The notes beneath the pieces were generated by a model. That model saw nothing but the letters and a program-made list of their open reading frames with translations, made no database searches and was not told the DNA's origin. A stretch of DNA of 64,000 nt, from positions 35,064,616 through 35,128,615 of the forward strand of contig CM055280.1 in NCBI GenBank assembly GCA_029237695.1, written 5' to 3'. Below are positions 34,373-45,571 of this stretch, piece after piece (the first letter of the stretch is position 1; every line of letters begins with the position of its first letter). A program made the position numbers and the translations under genes. This stretch comes from Conchocele bisecta. Taxonomy: Eukaryota > Mollusca > Bivalvia > Lucinida > Thyasiridae.

Positions 34373-35069
34373 AAACAGTAGGACAAAACACAACAAGAGA
34401 CGTGACAAAGCCAGAAGGCCGTGTTTTCTTCAAGTGATTTAAGATGGCAAAAAAAGCCAGTGTATGACAAAACCTACATGTAGTTGCATGCTGTCATACA
34501 TGTATTAGTACAAGATATGAGTGAACATCTGTGCTGTGTGATGAGTGTTGTTCAAGTTAACATAGAAAATGGCTAAGTTGATTACGCAGAAAAAATAGGT
34601 AAAGCCAACAAAAAAAAACCCAGTTCTGATGATGGATAGTGGTATGTGGTGAGCACCCATTGGTTATGAAGTTGTGCCAGTATGGTGGTTCATGGTAAGA
34701 TAATTGCCTAAATGAGTGCATTACAATAAAACTACCACGACTATAGGATACCTTCCTTAGTCACGAGTAAGACTGCCGAAAACCATAAAAAAGATGACAG
34801 ACACTAGCGGTGTCCGTAAACAAAACAAGTAATACTATACAACATCCAAGCTCTCTGTTCCTACTGAGCGAAAACCTACCTGATCACATTCTGGGCTGTT
34901 ACCAGTGGTCCCAGAGCTAATACCTCATCCATCTGTTTGGACAGTGATCAAAGGTAAAAGTTAGAAAAGGTTGATATCCAGTAGGGGAACATTCGGAGAG
35001 AATGCGAGAGATGAGATTGCTCTAATCTTCATGAATAATAGATCTCTATTGGTTAGCTCCCGATACGAT
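34373..35069. other. Non-coding repeat remnants before the DIRS element
   Basis: 34,560-34,720 resembles 38,455-38,600 and 60,600-60,780 (GGATAGTGGTATGTGGTG, CACCCATTGGTTATGA). 34,860-35,069 is the 3' flank of the DIRS gene, possibly its terminal repeat. I could not match it to the other side. Confidence 0.4.
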
Positions 35070-35650
35070 CTAGGAATACCTAGCCTGATCAATTGAGTAT
35101 TTTGAAATGTCCTGATTACCCACGGATTGTATAAACAGGCGTTTCCGACCCCCCCCCCCCCTCTTGTTTTTTACTGCCCTCAGACAGAAACGCAATGATA
35201 TAACTGGGCACAGTAACCTATCATTATCCTGCAGATCAACTATTGAAGTGAGGCAAGGAATATGGATAGCTAATGGGGTCCTAGACGGAAACTGGTTTTT
35301 AGCCAGAAAGCCAGTTTGAGGAAGCAGGGTAAATGAACCATCATTTTGATTAAAACGAATATGGCCCTCTTCCACCGATAATGCATGAATCTCACCGACT
35401 CTTCTGGCCGAGGCCATTGATAGTATGAAGGCCATCTTGATAGACAAACTTAACAAAGTAGCTTCTGACAATGGTTCATATAGAGACTTTGTTAAGGCCA
35501 GGAGGACCAATGATAAGTTCCATCTTGGTCTGAGTCAGTTCGTTATCGGTTTTCGTAACTGAAAACTGCAAATTAACTCAGACAGTGCCTATGTCGCAGT
35601 CCTGTCTAAACCGTAAGGTATTAGACAACATTTCCCTATAATCTTTAATG
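35070..35650 (-). pseudogene. DIRS tyrosine recombinase, truncated
   Basis: The frame from 35,510 encodes LALTKSLYEPLSEATLLSLS, then FILSMASARRVGEIHAL with the first catalytic Arg (residue 36 or 37), then DRLLCPVISLRFCLRAV. A Gly-rich stretch KRGGGGRKRLF arises from a C run of about 13 at 35,147-35,161. The frame ends at 35,070 and nothing beyond it resembles the H-x-x-R...Tyr part, so the enzyme is incomplete. Confidence 0.75.
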
Positions 35651-35785
35651 GTCAGTGGAAAATTCCGCTATGAGTGGAATAGAGGGATTGAGTGGATTGC
35701 ACGATCGCACAGCACACCAATCCGTCAATCTGATACAGCTTGTTGGTGGAATTACATCTAGCTGTGGAGACGTACTGGGCAACTT

Positions 35786-37160
35786 TCAAAGAAAATTTTC
35801 CGTTTCTAAAGGATTCCTTGACAACATCCAACCGTGAAGGTGGAATATGTCTGGATTGCTGTGCGACAAGTTGTTCCGAGTTAACAACCTGGGTATTGAC
35901 AGAATGGATCTGGGATAGTCTACCAGCAGATCGAGAAGATCGTTGAATGATATCTGTGGCCAATTGGGGGCTATCAGAATGACCCGAGCATTCGATGCCC
36001 TGACCTTCCGAAGAACCTGTAACAGCCTCGGTGGTGGAAAGGAGTACATGAACAGGTTCTCCCATTCCATCGAGAACGCGTCCAATGCTAGTGCTCTGTG
36101 ATCTGGCACAGGAGACATGAAGCGTGGGAGTTTGTTGATGTACCTTGTGGAGAACAGATCCAGATATGGAGTGCCCCACAGGTTGAACAAGTTCTGCATT
36201 ATCAATGGATCGTGTGTGGGAATTGTTGTCCCTCGGGATAGCCTGTCCGCTATGACGTTCAATTTGCCAGGAATGTGGCGAACTCTGAGAGATGCCTTTT
36301 TCCTGGCAAAATGTCAGAAGATCCCATGTCTCTCTGAACAGGGACAGAGAGTGGGTACCCACCTGCTTGCGTATGTACGAGACGACGGTCGAATTGTCCG
36401 TCGCCACCAATACACATTTGCCCTTGATCGGGGGAAGCAGGTTTACCAGAGCCAACAAAACTGCCTTCATCTCCAATAGATTGATATGAGATTGAGACTG
36501 GTAGGGAGACAAAGTCCCCAGGCAGGTCTTTCTAAATGGTTCCAGATGAGCCACCCACCCATACAGACTGGAGTCTGTATATCGGTGGAACTGGGGTTTG
36601 GGGTCGTGAATAGGCATGCCTCGATTGAACCGCTTGGCTATCAGCCGCCAATGGATGTGGTGGTGAAAGACGTGGCCCAGGCTGATCTCGGCATGCAGCG
36701 GTTGTGTTTGCAATCTCCACTGGGAGAGTAGAATTAACTGCAGTGGGCGAAGGTGTAACATGCCCATTTCGACAAAAACAGCTGCTGCGTTGAGCGACCC
36801 CAGGAGTGAACAAAATGTTTTCCTTGTAAACTCTGACAGGAGTGCAACAAGGTTGCATGTTCTGTCTGATGGTACGCTCACGATTCCAAGATCGGACAGG
36901 AAGTACATCCCTATGAAATTCTGGCTCGGCACAAGTTCTGATTTCTCCAGATTGGGCAGTAAACCCAGACGGGTAACTATAATCCAAACATGTGACAGGT
37001 GATGTATGAGAACTTCCCATGGGGCGGGATTGATGGACCAGCCAGTCCAGATTCTGGGATAGACTTGGCCCCTGCCATCTGATAAAAGCCGCTACGTCAG
37101 CAGCATGAACACTATTGGCGCTGTTGAGAAGCCAAATGGAAGGGTACGGAACTGAAACTC
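35786..37160 (-). pseudogene. DIRS reverse transcriptase and RNase H, internally deleted
   Basis: FQFRTLPFGFSTAP near 37,130-37,155 is an RT motif. About 80 bp on, the palm box that should contain an LDD pair reads QNLDWLVHQSRP, one Asp short. The frame from 36,932 gives FIGMYFLSDLGIVSVPSDR, then RNase H (RYTDSSLYGWVAHLE, INLLEMKAVLLALVNL, VLVATDNSTVVSYI). The downstream block 36,262-35,786 gives NVIADRLSRG, YLDLFSTRYINKLPRFMSPV, ALDAFSMEWENLFMYSFPPP and ARVILIAPNWP, the DIRS-typical connection domain. RNase H acidic residues are present. The RT is probably inactive because of the missing N-terminal part and the altered palm box. Confidence 0.8.
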
Positions 37161-37850
37161 TGCCAGCTATGGTTGGGAGGAGTGAAGTATTCTGCCTTGC
37201 GAACCTTATGCTTTTTGAACTTTGGCGCCGCGTGAGCCAAGTTCCTAAGCAGTGCTAGCCGCTCATGTTCTTGACGATCCTGCTTAAGGATGTCAGGAAC
37301 TCGGCAACCAAAGAGGGACTCTGCGTTAAGTGGGGCAGCCCGAAGAGTCTCCCTACTTGACGGCAGAAGCTCTTTGGAAGTAGCCAGAGCAGAGTCACAT
37401 CTGACCTGCAAGAGGTCGGACACTAGTGACACACTCCCTGCCACAGACGAGGACCTGAACGCAGCAGCATCACAGGCGAAGGAGCTGAACCTGACCCCCA
37501 TGTGCAGCCCCCTTGCTCCTTATGCGAGTTATCGACCTTAGAGGGTAATTTTACATGAGAATTGACAGATACAGATTCTTCTTTGAAACACGCGCGGACG
37601 AAGTGGATCGAGGCCGTTTCGTTATAGTACTCTTAGACGAATAGGAACTGGCCCGAAGTGCTGAAGCCCAGGTATCTTCGGCCCACAGCTCGCAAATGGT
37701 GCACTTATTGTCAAGCGAATAATTCACACAGCAGAGACAAAGTTAGTTTGTGGGCGTCGTACCGCCCCTTACAGTGGCCGCACGTGCCAGTCGTCTGCCC
37801 AGACAACGTAGACATGGCATACAGAAGCAATAGTGAGACGGTGGTCAAAC
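37112..37850 (-). pseudogene. DIRS gag-like protein, frameshifted
   Basis: The upstream piece (about 37,816-37,720) reads STLSGQTTGTCGHCKGRYDAH. In another frame (about 37,735-37,640) it continues with KCTICELWAEDTWASAL. Together these make the Cys/His cluster typical of DIRS gag. The downstream frame 37,501-37,112 has SLFGCRVPDILKQDRQEH and FKKHKVRKAEYFTPP, then runs into the RT motif, so a segment between gag and RT has been lost. Confidence 0.65.
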
Positions 37851-38616
37851 TATAATACACGTCATGAACAAGTGACAATGATGAACCACCCACCTAACAG
37901 CCTAGCAGGCTACAGTGAAATTCTAAATTAGGGGAGACAACCGCATTATATGCAATGTAACAATGAAGAAGTCGACATAAAATAAATAAGGCACGTGACA
38001 AAATACATTAATAGTTCGTCAACATAGACGGGAAAAGGTAGATAATTAGGGCATGTGCAAGCCCTGACAAAATGGCGCTTAGTGTATCACCCAATATTTT
38101 CACATTAGAAACGGTTAGAACACCAAACAACAATAAAAATTGTCGTATAAGTAGTATGAACTGTGTGTGCACATGACATGATGCTTCTCAATCGCAGAGA
38201 CCATTATATGGTGAAACATTTGTCGGAGCTCCGAACAATAAGTCCGGCGTTGACATGCAGCAAATCAAGATGGCTATCGGACGGTCTGCGCATGTCTGAC
38301 TAGGTAGCTAGAGGTGCCTCCTGACGGTGGCCTAAGGGAAGTAACTCTCGAGAGTGGGTTGTAAGGCACTAGTTATCTCTCTTTTGCTGCGGTTTTAAGA
38401 CCAGTAGATCTATATGGCATAATGTAATATGGAATGAAGTAGAAATAAGGCCACATGCTGGATAGTGGTATGTGGTGCGCACCCATTGGTTATGACGTTG
38501 TGCAAGTATGGTAGTCCTAGGCGGTACAGTAACAGAGAATTGGACCTAAACACAAAAACTTAACACTGATAATGGCCAAGTCAATTACAAGGAAAAAGTA
38601 GGTCAGGGTAAAAAAC
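37851..38616. other. Non-coding flank
   Basis: Upstream flank of the DIRS remnant (to about 38,400), then 38,455-38,600, a copy of the GGATAGTGGTATGTGGTG repeat also seen at 34,625. No gene is visible. Confidence 0.4.
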
Positions 38617-39868
38617 CAAAGGGCCATGATGGCCCTTAAAATTCGCTCACCTGACTCCATGAATACCAGAGGAGAATGTGACATTGAGTTCATGTATTTT
38701 AAAAAATTGTGCTATTTTTAGATGGCGGTCATCTTGGATTAAGCGATGACTCTCATTTTACCAAATCTGAAAATGCTTCACCCAAGGATCTTAACTTACT
38801 ATGAAGTTTGGCCAGCATCAGCTGGACCTTTTGGCGGCCATCATGGATGACATAATCGTCCGATTCTGACAAATATTGCACCAGAGCAATCGCCTCATCG
38901 ATACCTTCAATTTGATATATCACATGAGCATATTCGGTCAAAAATAAAATTTGACCCCACGGGCCAACACCTTTGAAACACCTTTGAAAGAGCATTCTAC
39001 ATCGATCATTCCTACCAAGTTTCGTCCAAATCCGGCTGGCGGTTCATGAGAAGAAGATTTGTTAAGAATTTATGCTATTTTTAGACGACGGCCATCTTGG
39101 ATTAGCGACGACCTCCGTTTTAACAAATCTGAAAAGGCTTCACCCATGGACCATAACTGTGAAGTTTGGCCACCATGGGCCAAGCGGTTCGTGTGAAGAA
39201 GAATTTTGAAATCTCTAATAAAAGAACGACATTTTGACCTATCGGCGGCCATCTTGGATGACATGACCATCCAATTTCGACAAAAACATGTACCAGAGTG
39301 ATCGCCTCTTTGATATCATCGATTTGATATAGACATGACCATATTTGGTGAAAAATAAAATTTGACCCGAATTTGGCGGTTCATGAGAAGATTTTTTAAG
39401 AATTTATGCTATTTTTAGATGGTGGCCATCTTGGATTAGTGATGACCTCCATTTTAACAAATCTGAAAAGGCTTCACCCATGGACCTCGTTGATACCTTC
39501 GATTTGATATATGACATGACCACATTCGGTAAAAAATAACATTTGACACCACGGGCCACGCCCATTTTTGACCCCGGGGTCACCATTTTAACAACTTTAA
39601 AATAGCATTGTACATCAATCATTCCTACCAAGTTTCGTCGATATCCAGCTAGCAGTTCATGAGAAGATTTTTTAAGAATTTATGCTATTTTTAGACGGCG
39701 GCCATCTTGGGTTAGCGATGACCTCCATTTTAACAAAACTGAAAAGGCTTCACCACGACGATGACGACGCCGCCGACGACGCCGCCGCCGCCACCGCCGC
39801 CGCCGCCTCCGGAAAAGCAAAACCTATGTCTCGCTTTCCGATTTCGCGGGCGAGATAAAAAAAAAACG
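38617..39868 (+). mobile_element. HINE-like element with type-f left end and type-a right end (chimeric)
   Basis: The left end AGGGCCATGATGGCCCT, then ATTCGCTCACCTGACTCCAT, is the same as in the element at 47,090-48,588, and the bodies are homologous. The body contains about three degenerate copies of a unit with GGCGGCCATCTTGGAT, AAGGCTTCACCCATGGACC and CATTCCTACCAAGTTTCGTC. The right end instead has a GACGAC/GCCGCC run (39,758-39,810) and the TGTCTCGC...GCGAGATA hairpin (39,827-39,857), which belongs to the elements at 2.8 and 61.6 kb. Confidence 0.7.
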
Positions 39869-40045
39869 GCTAAACATAAAATTATGTGTTTGATCGATAC
39901 TGGCTATGTGCTGACCATAAAGCGAGAAAGCACATATCGATGTTCCGCATGTTGACTTTCTGACCAGTAGTGCATACAACATACCCAAGGGTAATTAGCC
40001 CATTACATTCTAAGGCTACACCCATTTGAACCATCTCATTGATCT
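39869..40045. repeat. Fragment of TTAA MITE family C and flank
   Basis: Contains AGCCCATTACATTCTAAGG and CATTTGAACCATCTCATTGA, like family C. No coding potential. Confidence 0.4.
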
Positions 40046-40338
40046 CATCCCACGTATTGATTGGCATTATTATTACATTTTTTATCAGATGTAAATTTCC
40101 ACACTCTTTTTTAAGTGACGCATGTAACGAGTATAAATAATTAACAAGTATCATGCCTTATTTGCATATGAAAATAGCCTGATACCATCGCGCGTTACTA
40201 TTAGTAAAATAAATATTACTAAATGATTACATGTATATCTGTAAAGCGGGTACTCGTATTTTTTAGAACTGGTGGAATAGTGACACTTATTTAATTCCTA
40301 TAAAGAACATGTTGTGCCTACTAAGTGGGCACCTTTAA
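40046..40338. mobile_element. MITE family D, left-truncated
   Basis: Matches the complete copy at 62,941-63,452 from the CCCACGTATTGATTGGCATT word to the terminal GTTGTGCCTACTAAGTGGGC at about 40,312-40,338. The left terminal repeat is missing. Confidence 0.7.
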
Positions 40339-41053
40339 GGACAGCATGGATGTGTGGTATTTGTGCACAAGTATGACATATTGAAATAGTATAGTGGTCC
40401 TTCCAGAGAAATAGAAAATATGGCAGAATGGAGAAACTCTTGCAAAGTTTTTAATGTGTGAAAAAGTTCAAAGTTGTCAAGGTCAAAGGGTCATGGTCAT
40501 ATTAAGGGCAGCATGGATGTATGTCATTTGTTCACAAGTATGATGTATTGAAATAGTGAAGTAATCCATCAACGGATATAGAAGTGACAGAATTGCAAAA
40601 CTCAGGCAAACTTCCTAATGTGTTTGTTTAATTGTGTTTAACAGCCTATCAACAGCTAAAGTCATTTCATCAACCCTCTTTGGCCAGGACTATGTCAGTA
40701 CTAACATGGCATCATTCACATCTCATTAATTGGTAAAAATAGATAGCAGTTTACAAAAACGCCCTTATAGCATTTGTATAATTGTTGATATTTATCAGTT
40801 TGCCTGTTCATACTCTTCAATTAGAATCTAACCATATTGCTGACAACAGAATATGATGGATACGTCAGAGGTGGAATAGCGACAAGAGTATAGCCCCAGA
40901 CAGACTGCGTGGATACACAGGTTGATCTGGGTCTACGCTGGTCGCAAATGTCACATGAGACCATGTCACTTTTCTCAGCCAGGGACCATATAAACAGGCT
41001 CATAATGACAATACAAAACGGTTGCATGTAAGGTCTGCCAGGTAGTGCATCCA
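40339..41053. repeat. Mixed repeat remnants
   Basis: 40,340-40,610 holds two degenerate copies of a unit (GGCAGCATGGATGTATGTCA; CACAAGTATGATGTATTGAA). 40,617-40,670 is a short copy of the AACAGCCTATCAACAGCTAA domain. 40,860-41,050 resembles the inverted-word repeat at 13.0-13.35 kb. No gene is visible. Confidence 0.4.
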
Positions 41054-41240
41054 TTAACCCATTTCAGTCTAAATAAAAGATATTTTTTGTTGAAAAAATC
41101 TCATTATTTTCTTTATTTCTCCATAAAGGTATATGTTGTTACCACTCATCTGAACCATCTCGTCGAGATGGTTCAGTTGAGTGGTAACAACATATACTTT
41201 CGAGATGAAATAAAGAAAATAGGATTTTTTCCCCTAAAAA
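41054..41240. mobile_element. TTAA MITE, family C
   Basis: Starts TTAACCCATTTCAGTCTAAA at 41,054. The core is a near-perfect hairpin: GTATATGTTGTTACCACTC, ATCTGAACCATCTCGTCGAG, then ATGGTTCAGTTGAGTGG and TAACAACATATAC. The right end is not clearly defined. Confidence 0.7.
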
Positions 41241-41270
41241 GTTTTATACTACTATAATTGTATCCCGTCC

Positions 41271-42124
41271 TTAAAGGTACATGCCCACTCAGTAAGCACA
41301 AACTGTTCATTATAGGAATTAAATAAGTGTATAATTGTGTCACTATTCCACCAGTTCTAAAAATTACAAATGCCCGAAAAACATATATAATAATTTAGTA
41401 ATATTTATTTTATTGATAGTGACGCGTGTTCAAGGTGGGGGATCACGTGGTTTCCGAACGGCATGACGTCATGTTTTTTTAGATGTGTTTACAGTAGATT
41501 TCCTTTAATATCTTGCTAATGGAATGACATATTTTTATGATATATACTGCAGCAATGTGGTACACGTTGTAAGAAATAAACGGTACTCGATTATTTGTGA
41601 AATCTATAAGTTATTGTAAAGAACTTTCGGAGCACCCATAAAACACATATGCCATCGTATTTGGTGCGCTACATATCATCAAAATCCGTCCGTTTGTTAG
41701 GAAGATTTTCATGAAAATCTACTGTAAAAATGACGTCACAGATTACGTAACGTCAGAAAATCGATGATCACACACCTTGGCTATTTTCATATGCAAATGA
41801 GGCATGATATTTTTTACTTATTTATACTAATGAAATGCGTCGCCTGAAAAAATAATATTTTCGACAGATTATAAAGTATGATCATTGCACATCAAAAAAT
41901 AAATACCAGAATAAATGTCCGTTAACATTTTAAGGAAACACAGTTATCGCCCCTGATATCAGTGTGAAAATGTTTGTCTAAAATAAAATGTATAATAATG
42001 CTAATCAATACGTGGGGCAATGGTGAATGAATGTTTATTTTGCCAGGAAATGTCATACGTACTGAATATACAAAAGTATCTGTATCATTATATTATAACC
42101 TACTGCGTGGGCATGTACCTTTAA
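41271..42124. mobile_element. MITE family D, long form, inverted orientation
   Basis: Begins TTAAAGGTACATGCCCACTC at 41,271 and ends GTGGGCATGTACCTTTAA at 42,124, so the termini are inverted. Compared with 62,941-63,452 it is in the opposite orientation and has about 350 extra bp (about 41,430-41,790, including CATGACGTCATG and TGACGTCACAGATTACGTAA). Confidence 0.8.
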
Positions 42125-42207
42125 AGAGTTAAAATGTTATATAAGGTAACATGCTATGCAGTGACAAAGCCATTTGATATATATTGCAACGTCTGTGCAG
42201 TCCTTAA

Positions 42208-42447
42208 TTAACCCTTTCAACACCACAGACCTCTATAGAGACAATGTTTGCAAACAGTGCAGATCCAGATGAGCCGGCTCGTAACGAGCCGTCTCATCAG
42301 GATCTCCACTGTTTGTTAATAATTTTAAACGTCGTACAAATTACCCTTTTAGAAGAATGGGATAATTTGAATGAACAAAATTAATGAAATAGCGTGAAAC
42401 ATTGGCATGGAACATCCTATTAAGTTACTTGGTGTTGAAAGGGTTAA
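42208..42447. mobile_element. TTAA MITE, family B
   Basis: TTAACCCTTTCAACACCAC at 42,208 and GGTGTTGAAAGGGTTAA ending 42,447. The core hairpin is CAGATGAGCCGGCTCGTAAC, then GAGCCGTCTCATCAGGATC. Confidence 0.85.
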
Positions 42448-42735
42448 AATCTTGATTATTCAACATTTTTCTGTGGGACTAATATGAATATCATGCTTAC
42501 TTTTCTATGAAAATATATGTTGTGACCACTCATTTGAACCGTCTATTCTCTATCTATTTTCCTTATTTCTGAACCAAAGTATATGTTGTGACCACTCATT
42601 TGAACCGTCTCGGCGAGATGGTTCAAATGAGTGAGTGGTCACAACATATACTTCTGATGAGAAATAAAGAAATTCTTGAGCCTTGCCGGATATTTTTTCC
42701 TATTAAGTTACTTGGTGTTGAAAGGGTTAAGGACC
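42448..42735. mobile_element. TTAA MITE, family C core with a family B-like right end
   Basis: Two copies of TATATGTTGTGACCACTCAT (about 42,513 and 42,581), then CGAGATGGTTCAAATGAGTG and GTGGTCACAACATATAC. The right end TTGGTGTTGAAAGGGTTAA (about 42,713-42,731) is the family B terminus, so this may be a composite. Confidence 0.6.
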
Positions 42736-43317
42736 CGTCCTACTGCTGATCATCTTTTTATTCAAACATAATGCATTTTCCGTTCTTTTTCAAACGGCAC
42801 AGGAAGTGAAACTGGCTGATGGCTTGAACACACAAAGATGGGTGAACTGGCCACTCCATGAACCATATAGTATACAGAAACGAGCCAATGTTCACATATA
42901 TATATATATAAAACATATATCCAATCACTGTTAGGAAGCAGTTATGTTTGAATGGACACGTGACAAAATCCAATAAATCTATTGGTTCACATTTTTTATC
43001 TTCTAAAACCTCATATAACTTCTTTGGTGCATGGTGTCGCAAAATTGCACAAAAATAACCAAAGATATTCAGAAACAGATGCTACTAAAATAGGGTGAGT
43101 GTATTTTAATTTCTTAGATAATATTAACATCTTATACATATGAATGACAATTCGAAAAACAAGTACACGTCATGACATGAAATGAAAATAAAATCCGGAT
43201 TAACTCGTATCTATTAAGAACTAGAAAAATACTAGAAAAATACTAGAAATGAAAGCTTGTATAAGTCTTAGTTTAACCTTGACCATTAACTGCAAAGTGC
43301 TAACATTGACATGGTTA
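42736..43317. other. Non-coding
   Basis: AT-rich, with a TA microsatellite at 42,896-42,909. No feature can be supported. Confidence 0.4.
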
Positions 43318-44524
43318 CCGTATTTCGCTGTGTATTGCGTGCACTGGCGTACAACGCGCATCTATATTTTGGGGGAAAAAATCGGGTGGAAAAATTGTTC
43401 GCGTCAATAGCGAGCAGCAAATTTTCACCCAAAAATTCCGTCCCGAGTATAAGAAAATTGCTTTCCGAGTTCACATCCACAATGCTGAACGTGTGCTGTT
43501 AGGCTCTCTCGATGCTGCTAATCGGTAACAAAAAGATCGCCAAAGGTCAGCTTTACTAATCGAGGCATAAATTAGACTTTATATGGTCTAAAATTATGTT
43601 GTATTTATTGGTATTTACTGATTAATATGCTTATTAAAAATTCACGATGCATGTAATAAATTTATTGAACCTACTTACGAAGAAATTTGTTGTATATAAT
43701 TCCACCATATTGACCATTTGTGTATAACATATTACCCGTAATCGCCAGCCAACACACAGCAGCCATGTGTCAAACTGTCAAACTGCTTCCCCAAGGTGAC
43801 ATTCAAATAACACTACTAGTGACCTGCACATGAGAAACGGGCCATAAACAATTCCGCCCAGCCAAATATTGACACTGGACACACAGTAGATATACATAGG
43901 TACAGATAGTGTGTATTCACTGTTTATTGATTAGGTTGAAAAATAGACATAGCGGTTGCCGATATTATACGGTACTACTACTACTACCTGAATACACGAC
44001 AGTCCAGCATAGTCCCATAACAGTGTATGCGCAGGCAAATCAAGGGCTATGCTGGTCGCACATGTCATAAGGTCTTGATGCGTGAATACTTGTCAATACT
44101 TTTCAAAAATAGTAACACAGTCAGTCGGCAACCTAGCAACGACAACGACCATTACCGAATGTTACCGAGTGCGATCTGAATGTGCGCGACGCTTGATTTT
44201 TAGCATCTAAAATCTTACATCAAGCGCTTATGGGATTGAGATAATCGGTCCTCATTAATTATTCACAGAATGGCAGACCTGTGACGTCACATCGAAAACC
44301 AAACCAAAATGCCCAATGTGGATAAATGTGGCTTCAAGGATCGAGAAATGGGGCTTATGACATTTGCGGCTTGTGTATATCCAGATCATCTTGCTTATTA
44401 TTCGGCACATTTGATGCGTATTTTTACTACGCTTAGTGTATCCTACTAGTGTATTTCAACGCCATAGCGGACACCTGTCAAAAATTGATATTTCCGTTTC
44501 CGGGCTTGTTTTGTTTGATAAACT

Positions 44525-45087
44525 AGAAAATGTGTTCATAGAACACGGATGCCCCACATATCGCTTTGATAATAAATGAGGCCAAATTCCAAGTAAAATT
44601 ATTTTTTTACCTGAGCGTTAAAGTTTTTGAAGCACTAAGTATGTGACCTTGACTCTGGGCTTGGCGGGGGCAGGACGAACGTGGATTTGGCACATGGCAG
44701 TAGAGGACCATTAGAGCAATGCGTATATGAAGTATGAAGCTGATCCGTGAAAGAAAACAGAAATTATAAGATATTTACCTGAGCGTTAAAGTTTTTGAAG
44801 CACTAAGAATGTGACCTTGACCCTGGGATTGGCGGAGGTAGGACGAACGTGGATTTGGCACAGGACAGTAGAGGACCATTAGAGCAATGCGTATATGAAG
44901 TATGAAGCTGATCCGTGAAAGGGAACAGAAATTATAAGATATTTACCCGAGCATTAAAGTTTTTGAAGCACCAAGTACCTATGTGACCTTGACCCTGGGC
45001 TTGGCGGGCAGAACTGGCAGAAATCAGTTGGAATTTTTTTTGAAATTGATCTACCTACCTATAACGCACAGGGCGACTTCTGGATTA
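44525..45087 (+). mobile_element. HINE-like body with type-d left end, right-truncated
   Basis: The left end AACTAGAAAATGTGTTCATA, then GAACACGGATGCCCC, opens three tandem units of a module (GCGTTAAAGTTTTTGAAGCA, GTGACCTTGACTCTGGGCTT, GGACGAACGTGGATTTGGCA, ATGCGTATATGAAGTATGAA) at about 44,618, 44,782 and 44,955. No microsatellite or hairpin ends this copy; the next left end follows directly. Confidence 0.6.
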
Positions 45088-45268
45088 ACTAGAAAATGTG
45101 TTCATAGAACACGGATGCCCCACATATCGCTTTGATAATAAATGAGGCCAAATTTACCCGAGCGTTAAAGTTTCGTGACGGACGGACGGACGGACGGACG
45201 GACGGATGGACAGGACGGACGGACAAGGGTAACACTAAATGCCCCCTCCACTATCGTGGTGGGGCATA
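45088..45268 (+). mobile_element. Minimal HINE-like element, type d, both ends present
   Basis: Only about 180 bp: left end AACTAGAAAATGTGTTCATA with GATGCCCCACATATCGC, a short body, a GGAC run (45,178-45,228), then GGGTAACACTAAATGCC and the hairpin ATGCCCC ... CCACTATCGTGG ... GGGGCAT (45,239-45,267). The GATGCCCC of the left end is repeated in inverted form at the right end. Confidence 0.7.
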
Positions 45269-45390
45269 AAAATGCGGGTGAAAAAGTGTGCGCAATACAC
45301 AGCGAAATACGGTAAAAACAATATATAAATGTAGTATTTCAAAATATTATGCCAATATTAATTTTCAGTTGGAAGAAGTGAAAGTGAATG

Positions 45391-45571
45391 GGTTTATAAC
45401 GTCCCACCAACAGCTAGGGTCATATAGCGACGGGATCACAGTTTAAAGTCTCATCCGACAGATCAGTGGGATGGAAATACTATGAAAGTATTTTAGATGC
45501 CCTAGGCGAGGTGTGAACCCACCTCCGGATTGGAAGTCAGGTGTTCTAACCCCTAAGCCACAATCCATCCC
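45391..45571 (-). mobile_element. tRNA-headed SINE with conserved central domain
   Basis: On the minus strand the element begins GGGATGGATTGTGGCTTAGG. TGGCTTAGGGGTTAGA is an A-box-like word (45,545-45,560) and GGGTTCACACC a B-box-like word (45,510-45,520), spaced as in a tRNA. The body then gives a GACCCTAGCTGTTGGTGGGA-type domain shared with the repeats at 21.8 and 50.5 kb. It is not a functional tRNA gene. Confidence 0.65.

Larger units (their letters stand above)
35070..37850 (-). mobile_element. DIRS-type (tyrosine recombinase) retrotransposon remnant
   Basis: Minus-strand order is gag zinc region, RT/RNase H, tyrosine recombinase: the DIRS layout, with no integrase. All parts are frameshifted. 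The N-terminal half of RT is missing, and the recombinase stops before its His-x-x-Arg and Tyr. No split or inverted terminal repeats could be recognised. Confidence 0.82.
43318..45312. mobile_element. TA-flanked inverted-repeat DNA element (non-autonomous) with nested HINEs
   Basis: TA at 43,316-43,317 is followed by CCGTATTTCGCTGTGTATTG. The right end is CAATACACAGCGAAATACGG followed by TA at 45,313-45,314: inverted repeats of more than 20 bp with a TA duplication, as in Tc1/mariner/pogo elements. No transposase frame exists inside. About 700 bp at the right is HINE-derived sequence. Confidence 0.75.

Noticed and set aside
36532..37020. 162-codon minus-strand frame
   Set aside because: It overlaps the DIRS RT in another frame; the RT motifs are in the neighbouring frame.
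45510..45571. Possible tRNA gene on the minus strand
   Set aside because: A and B boxes are present, but no full cloverleaf can be drawn and the sequence runs into a SINE body.
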